Shown here piece after piece: positions 5,789 to 9,287 of a stretch of DNA of 9,287 bases. How positions within the stretch are numbered: the first letter of the stretch is position 1; every line of letters begins with the position of its first letter. The notes below the pieces were generated by a model that worked only from the letters and a program-made list of their open reading frames with translations, was not told the origin of the DNA and ran no database searches. Both the position numbers and the translations under genes were made by a program. Source of the DNA: JANRKH01 sp033761815 (lineage in GTDB: Bacteria > Pseudomonadota > Alphaproteobacteria > Rickettsiales > Rickettsiaceae); contig JANRMF010000083.1 of the NCBI GenBank assembly GCA_033761815.1, positions 1 through 9,287 of the forward strand. The letters are read 5' to 3'.

Positions 5789-7039
5789 TTATTTTTTTCC
5801 TTGAATTAGCTCATAGGCCGACTTTTCATCAAACAAAATCACTTTGCCCTTATACACAATAAAAGAAGATACTTTATTTGGAATAGAGAATTTTTTGATC
5901 ATATCCCCGTTCTGTCTATTCACTAGGTAACCAACACCATCTCGCCCAAAAACAAAAATCCCCAAATTAGAGACCAGAGGAGGGGTGAAGATCGTGCTTT
6001 TAGCATCGCGAACATTCTCTTTATCCTTTAGAAGATTAGTTGTCCAAATAACAGATCCATCTTGAGATGATATAGAAGCTAATTGCCTTGCATTATTTGT
6101 GATGAATAAATCCCCCGCAAGAGTCATAGAAATTATATCCTCAGCTTGGGTTTTCCAGACTAGGCCAGCATTACTTATAGCTAGTTTGATTAAAAATCCG
6201 CTACTACTAGGAAGATATAGGTTGTGATTATTCAAAATAGCATGGGTTGAAAGGTCTGCAGGGCTTGATCCGAGTGGGTCAGACGAGTCTTTTGTGAGAT
6301 TAATCTGCCAAATTTCACTACCATCTGCTATATTTGATGAGATAACCTGACCCGTAGAAAAACCAGCAAATACGCTATTTCCATCAATTAAAGGAGAGCT
6401 ATATGTTGAGGTAGAGACATTATCAGACCATGTTTGATAGTGCCAAATTTGGACAAGGTCTGATGTTCTATATGCAGCCATTTTATTGCTTGCAGTTTTG
6501 ATATAGATGACTTTATTGGAAATTAGGGGGTAATCTCTTGTGATATCATCAAGAAGAGCCTTTTCACGTATTTTCCCAGCTGATGCATCAATTTTATATA
6601 TGTATAGATCAGATACTACGTATAAATAGCCCTCGCTATATGAAATGCTACCTGATTCAGATGCTCCTGTTTTAGGGTCTATTGAAGTTTGCCAAGCTAA
6701 CTTTTTTGCCTCTAAATCAAATGAGTAAACTTTGCCATCTTGCGTTAGAGTATATATATATTTATCAACATTTAGAGGTATGGACTGTAACTTTCCACTA
6801 AATGAAGTGGTTTTTGAATATCGTATATTTTGAATATCTTCTAGCTCTATGCCAGAATGACTATTTATATAATCAAGCATATTACCAAAATTTCTGACAT
6901 TCCTAAATTCTGTAGAGCTTACTTTTCTTGAAGAATTAGGGGTTAGCTGAGTTGTAAACTCCACTATGTTCATTGTTTTCTTTGGTCCTGAACATGCTAT
7001 TATGATTGAGCTTAGGGCTACGACTAAATATTTCTTCAT
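5789..7039 (-). CDS. bamB: BamB-like outer-membrane assembly lipoprotein (PQQ-type beta-propeller)
   Basis: A 416-residue lipoprotein. The leader MKKYLVVALSSIIIAC has a lipobox ending IIAC, so Cys16 is the acylated residue. An extension of about 65 residues precedes the propeller, which runs from about 85 to 412. Its blades carry the PQQ-like pattern of a turn followed by a tryptophan: LAWQT (W116), QIWHYQ (W199), SEIWQIN (W244), LVWKTQ (W295) and VIWTTN (W332). BamB is the scaffold lipoprotein that helps BamA fold outer-membrane barrels; no cofactor-dependent dehydrogenase features are seen. Its ATG overlaps the stop of the YfgM-like gene by 4 bases (ATGA), indicating translational coupling. 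The yfgM-bamB order is the same as in gammaproteobacteria, which supports the call over other PQQ-propeller proteins. der, the next gene there, is absent here. Confidence 0.85.
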   Translation of the reverse strand: MKKYLVVALSSIIIACSGPKKTMNIVEFTTQLTPNSSRKVSSTEFRNVRNFGNMLDYINSHSGIELEDIQNIRYSKTTSFSGKLQSIPLNVDKYIYTLTQDGKVYSFDLEAKKLAWQTSIDPKTGASESGSISYSEGYLYVVSDLYIYKIDASAGKIREKALLDDITRDYPLISNKVIYIKTASNKMAAYRTSDLVQIWHYQTWSDNVSTSTYSSPLIDGNSVFAGFSTGQVISSNIADGSEIWQINLTKDSSDPLGSSPADLSTHAILNNHNLYLPSSSGFLIKLAISNAGLVWKTQAEDIISMTLAGDLFITNNARQLASISSQDGSVIWTTNLLKDKENVRDAKSTIFTPPLVSNLGIFVFGRDGVGYLVNRQNGDMIKKFSIPNKVSSFIVYKGKVILFDEKSAYELIQGKK

Positions 7040-7695
7040 TTTATGCTATTCCTTTTTACATGATTGAGCAATTTTGTTGCAACATCTTTGACTGAAAATG
7101 ATAGTTGTTCGATGTCTAGAAGTCTATTTAAAATATCTTCGGCGTTACTAAAATTTGAGTTTTTTATTTGAAACATTGCATTATATAATAAAATACTCTC
7201 ATATAAAGGCTCGGTCTGATTGACAGAAGAAATATATGACTGAATTTTGTGATTTTCTTCTTTGGTAAGAGTTTCTTTATCAAGTAATAAACCTATGTGC
7301 GAGATTTTTGCAAGATTTTTTATCCCTATATTCTCGGCTGATTGAATCAATTTTTCCAAAATTATCGAAGCTTCTTCTAATTTTCCTGAGCTTATTCTAT
7401 TCGATGCTTGGTAGAGAGCCGCAAGTTCTGAGATTGAATTTTTTTCATTTAGTAGCGATGATATTGATTGATCTATTAGTTCATTTTTCAAGTTTTTTTG
7501 GAAATTTGCATTGAAAAGTATAGTACTGCGCTGCTGCATCAAATTATTTTGCCTGTCAATATACCAATTACTAAGTATTAATAAAATTATCACGAGAAGA
7601 GTTATCCCGATTACTATAGGCAGAATTTTTTTGAATAAATTAACATTCCTTGCATCTTCGTAATCTTGCTTTGCTTCGTCTAATATATCAAACAT
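7036..7695 (-). CDS. YfgM-like membrane-anchored periplasmic protein (TPR_21-type)
   Basis: A 219-residue protein with a short cytoplasmic N-terminus (about residues 1-22, acidic then FKK), one transmembrane helix (about 24-43, very Ile/Leu-rich) and a periplasmic, mostly helical domain (about 50-215) with TPR-like spacing, e.g. LAALYQASNRISSGKLEEAS and LYNAMFQIKNSNFSNAEDIL. This is the topology of E. coli YfgM, which attaches to the SecYEG translocon and works with periplasmic chaperones on outer-membrane clients. Sequence similarity alone is modest; the position directly before bamB with an ATGA overlap is the main support. It starts 7 bases after the cpoB stop with only a weak ribosome binding site, so translation probably continues from cpoB. 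Function is inferred from topology and context. Confidence 0.75.
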   Translation of the reverse strand: MFDILDEAKQDYEDARNVNLFKKILPIVIGITLLVIILLILSNWYIDRQNNLMQQRSTILFNANFQKNLKNELIDQSISSLLNEKNSISELAALYQASNRISSGKLEEASIILEKLIQSAENIGIKNLAKISHIGLLLDKETLTKEENHKIQSYISSVNQTEPLYESILLYNAMFQIKNSNFSNAEDILNRLLDIEQLSFSVKDVATKLLNHVKRNSIK

Positions 7696-7702
7696 ATTAT
7701 TA

Positions 7703-8401
7703 TTACTTACATTTAAGTTTGGCTTTTAGTCCATTGGACTTTTTTGTGCTAGCATCACTTCTATTTGGAAATTCTTCCTCAAGCTTGCTTATAATTCCGC
7801 ATGCTTCAGTTGTTTTCTTCATTTCAGACAAAGAAGTTGCAAGTTTTAAAAGGGAGTCGGCTGACTTCGGTCCTTTTGGAGAATTTTTATAACTCCTTAG
7901 ATACTGCAAAGCGGCCTTATCGAAATGATTTTGCTTGAATTGGGATTCGCCAAGCCAAAAATATGCGTTCGCAACAAGTGGACTTTTGGGAAATTGCTCA
8001 ATAAAACGCTCAAATTTCTTTGCAGCAGCAGCGTAATCATTACTTTTAAGAGCAGAGAGCGCTATGTCATATTCCTGCTTTTCAGTGCCGCCTGAGGAGG
8101 GGTTCGTCTTTACTTGCTCTTTTTCATGGGTATCTTGATGGGTAATTTGAGGTGTATCTATATTTGGGGAGTTCTTATCAGCCTGAGACCCATCTATTCT
8201 GTTTTTTAAGTCTAAAACAATTTTTTCTATTTTTTCTTGTCTAGTAGATAGGTTTTTTATTTCTTTTCTGAGTTCCTCTACCAAATATTCTACCTCTTCT
8301 TTGGATATGTCCCCATCCATATATCTGGATTTTATGGAGCTTGCAAAAGCACCGGGGCACATTAAGATAATAAATAGAGCAAGTGTAATTTTGCTTTTCA
8401 T
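7703..8401 (-). CDS. cpoB: CpoB/YbgF, Tol-Pal-associated cell division coordinator
   Basis: A 232-residue periplasmic protein. A signal peptide (residues 1-20, ending GAFA) is followed by a charged coiled coil with heptad spacing (about 34-70), as in the trimerising N-domain of YbgF. A hydrophilic linker rich in Gln, Lys, Asp and Thr follows (71-107), then a C-terminal TPR domain (about 108-215) with the family signature YDIALSALKSNDYAAAAKKF and PLVANAYFWLGESQF. Two cysteines, 201 and 231, match the paired cysteines common at the C-terminus of alphaproteobacterial members and may form a disulphide. CpoB links TolA with peptidoglycan synthesis during outer-membrane constriction. The usual tolQRAB-pal neighbours are not in this window; instead it heads a cpoB-yfgM-bamB run with its own good promoter. 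No strong Shine-Dalgarno is seen before the ATG. Confidence 0.92.
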   Translation of the reverse strand: MKSKITLALFIILMCPGAFASSIKSRYMDGDISKEEVEYLVEELRKEIKNLSTRQEKIEKIVLDLKNRIDGSQADKNSPNIDTPQITHQDTHEKEQVKTNPSSGGTEKQEYDIALSALKSNDYAAAAKKFERFIEQFPKSPLVANAYFWLGESQFKQNHFDKAALQYLRSYKNSPKGPKSADSLLKLATSLSEMKKTTEACGIISKLEEEFPNRSDASTKKSNGLKAKLKCK

Positions 8402-8435
8402 ATTTTTGTACTTTTGAATATCGTCAATAAGAGAA

Positions 8436-8464
8436 CTTATACAATCACGATTCTAAAAAATCAA
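8436..8464 (-). promoter_or_regulatory. Likely promoter of the cpoB-yfgM-bamB operon
   Basis: On the minus strand TTGATT is followed after 17 bases by TATAAG, 34 bases before the cpoB ATG. A small AT-rich hairpin, TCAAT/ATTGA (8461-8465 and 8471-8475), followed by six Us overlaps the -35. It might weakly end the rpoZ transcript, giving a compact terminator-promoter junction. Confidence 0.5.
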
Positions 8465-8503
8465 TAGATCATTGAGAATTACTATATTAATGAATAGGTT
8501 TTT

Positions 8504-8899
8504 TTACTTCTCGTCATCATTAATGTCGATATCTTCGAAGTACATAGAAGATTCGTCGTCAAGATTCATCTGATCCTCTGTTAATGCAAAATCAGCATCA
8601 TCAGGTATAAATTCTTCTTTGATGTCTTTATCGACAGTTTCTAAATCTTCATCTAAGGTTGTGAGAATTGTTTTTGGAAGTAGAGAAGTAATAAATCTTG
8701 ACCTTAGTTCATCGATTTTGATGTTACCTGCGGCAATTTCTCTTAACGCTATCACTGTTTTCTTGTCATTATCAAGAGGAACAGTGATCTGCGCTCCAGC
8801 GTGAATGTCCTTTGATCTCTGGGTTGCAAGAGTAACTAACTCATACTTATTATTTGTTTTACCTTCTCCAACGCAATCTTCTACAGTAACTCTAGCCAT
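8504..8899 (-). CDS. rpoZ: RNA polymerase omega subunit
   Basis: A 131-residue omega, the small subunit that wraps the beta-prime C-terminus and aids polymerase assembly. The start MARVTVEDCV and the conserved NKYELVTLATQRSKDI (about 17-32) and DNDKKTVIALREIAAG (43-58) blocks are diagnostic. After about residue 80 comes a 50-residue tail in which some 22 residues are Asp or Glu, ending DINDDEK. Long acidic tails also occur in other rickettsial omegas as I recall them, but E. coli omega, at 91 residues, lacks this. In many bacteria omega helps form a ppGpp site; whether that applies here cannot be judged from this gene. AAGGG lies 5 bases before the ATG. The gene has its own promoter and lies 102 bases before cpoB. 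Confidence 0.95.
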   Translation of the reverse strand: MARVTVEDCVGEGKTNNKYELVTLATQRSKDIHAGAQITVPLDNDKKTVIALREIAAGNIKIDELRSRFITSLLPKTILTTLDEDLETVDKDIKEEFIPDDADFALTEDQMNLDDESSMYFEDIDINDDEK

Positions 8900-8938
8900 A
8901 TTTACCCTTATGTTTAATTAAAAATTCGACAAATAGAG

Positions 8939-8966
8939 ATTATATTATGTTTTTTACAAATTGCAA
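8939..8966 (-). promoter_or_regulatory. rpoZ promoter
   Basis: On the minus strand TTGCAA is followed after 16 bases by a perfect TATAAT. The -10 ends 39 bases before the ATG, giving a leader of roughly 30 bases that contains the AAGGG ribosome binding site. This is the best sigma-70-type promoter in the window. Confidence 0.65.
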
Positions 8967-9104
8967 GTTTTTCAGATATGATTTTTTAATGGTATTTCTA
9001 AATCGTTATTTAATCTTCTATTGAAGTATCCAGCAAAAATTAAGATCGAGGTTAACATGATATAAATTATAGTATGTATTACTCGGCAATACTTAGAGAT
9101 GACT

Positions 9105-9122
9105 AGTCAATATATATTGACT
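9105..9122. promoter_or_regulatory. Perfect 18-bp palindrome, candidate operator
   Basis: AGTCAATATATATTGACT is its own reverse complement. Its right end contains TTGACT (9117-9122), a near-consensus -35 for the plus-strand gene at 9173, so a dimeric regulator bound here would block or affect polymerase. An overlapping 8-bp palindrome, GACTAGTC (9101-9108), extends the symmetrical region to the left. Confidence 0.5.
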
Positions 9123-9145
9123 TTTATTTATATTAGTGGATTAAT
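9117..9145 (+). promoter_or_regulatory. Possible promoter of the gene starting at 9173
   Basis: TTGACT is followed after 17 bases by ATTAAT (9140-9145), about 27 bases before the start codon. The -35 is good and the -10 is four of six. Confidence 0.35.
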
Positions 9146-9172
9146 CGCCTATTAACATAAAAAAATATATTC

Positions 9173-9287
9173 ATGACTAGATTAACCCAAGAAAATATAA
9201 AAAAATTATGCGAAGAGCTCAAAACTGATACCACAAGGACTTCTCTTGACTTATCAGGTGAGATAATAGGAGCAAAAGGGGCGCTCT
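9173..9287 (+). CDS. Unidentified protein, N-terminal 38 residues only (3' end outside window)
   Basis: The reading frame starts with MTRLTQENIKKLCEEL and stays open to the window edge. The visible part has no signal peptide or membrane segment. It looks like an amphipathic helix with many charged residues, followed by a Thr/Ser-rich turn and a second helix start (LSGEIIGAKGAL). The pattern of an LTxExxxKL helix followed by a TRxSLxLS stretch faintly recalls the N-terminus of DUF2336 proteins, which are common in Rickettsiales, but 38 residues are too few to claim this. No Shine-Dalgarno precedes the ATG. Support for being a real gene comes from the promoter-like sequence and operator-like palindrome just upstream, and from the divergent arrangement with rpoZ. 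Confidence 0.55.
   Translation, partial: MTRLTQENIKKLCEELKTDTTRTSLDLSGEIIGAKGAL

Noticed and set aside
7308..7892. Plus-strand hydrophobic open frames opposite the yfgM-like and cpoB genes (7308-7514 and 7650-7892)
   Set aside because: Hydrophobicity comes from reading Lys/Glu/Asn-rich codons on the opposite strand; the minus-strand genes are well supported.
8619..8804. Plus-strand open frame opposite rpoZ
   Set aside because: Antisense to the conserved omega core; no independent support.

Overview
The window looks like a piece of an AT-rich alphaproteobacterial genome of the order Rickettsiales, most likely close to Rickettsiaceae. Four things point there. The left-edge gene has a C-terminal barrel resembling Rickettsia OmpB/Sca autotransporters. 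There is a small secreted barrel resembling the Adr adhesins. There is a ProP-like transporter of the kind that is multiplied in rickettsiae. A degenerate interspersed palindromic-type repeat lies between genes. All taxonomic and family calls are from memory of these families; no search was run.

Layout, left to right. Positions 1-1755 (+) hold the 3' part of a Sca/OmpB-like autotransporter, closed by a strong terminator at 1781-1813. The convergent interval 1814-2089 holds the decayed repeat and no gene. On the minus strand, a 51-residue CHCC zinc-finger protein (3335-3490) lies 6 bases ahead of an MFS transporter (2090-3328). A hairpin terminator at 3605-3636 ends the next upstream gene, the Adr-like barrel (3665-4285). 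A gene-free AT-rich stretch of about 420 bases follows, then a beta-carbonic anhydrase (4707-5360) just downstream of tRNA-Pro(UGG) (5437-5510).

The right half is a minus-strand run of rpoZ (8504-8899), cpoB/ybgF (7703-8401), a YfgM-like membrane-anchored protein (7036-7695) and bamB (5789-7039). The last three are tightly packed (7-base gap, then a 4-base ATGA overlap) and form a cell-envelope operon: division-linked envelope maintenance, a translocon-associated periplasmic factor, and the outer-membrane barrel assembly lipoprotein. The barrels encoded at both the left edge and the middle would be clients of the Bam pathway. rpoZ has its own near-consensus promoter, and a second good promoter lies between rpoZ and cpoB. 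A divergent plus-strand gene starts at 9173 and leaves the window after 38 codons; an 18-bp perfect palindrome sits at its putative -35.

I do not see a defence system, CRISPR array, prophage, toxin-antitoxin pair or other clearly undescribed system. The most useful points for a second look are the easily missed zinc-finger gene in frame with the transporter, the 18-bp operator-like palindrome, the promoter-like 12-mer shared by two genes, the repeat relic, and the cpoB-yfgM-bamB grouping away from tol-pal.
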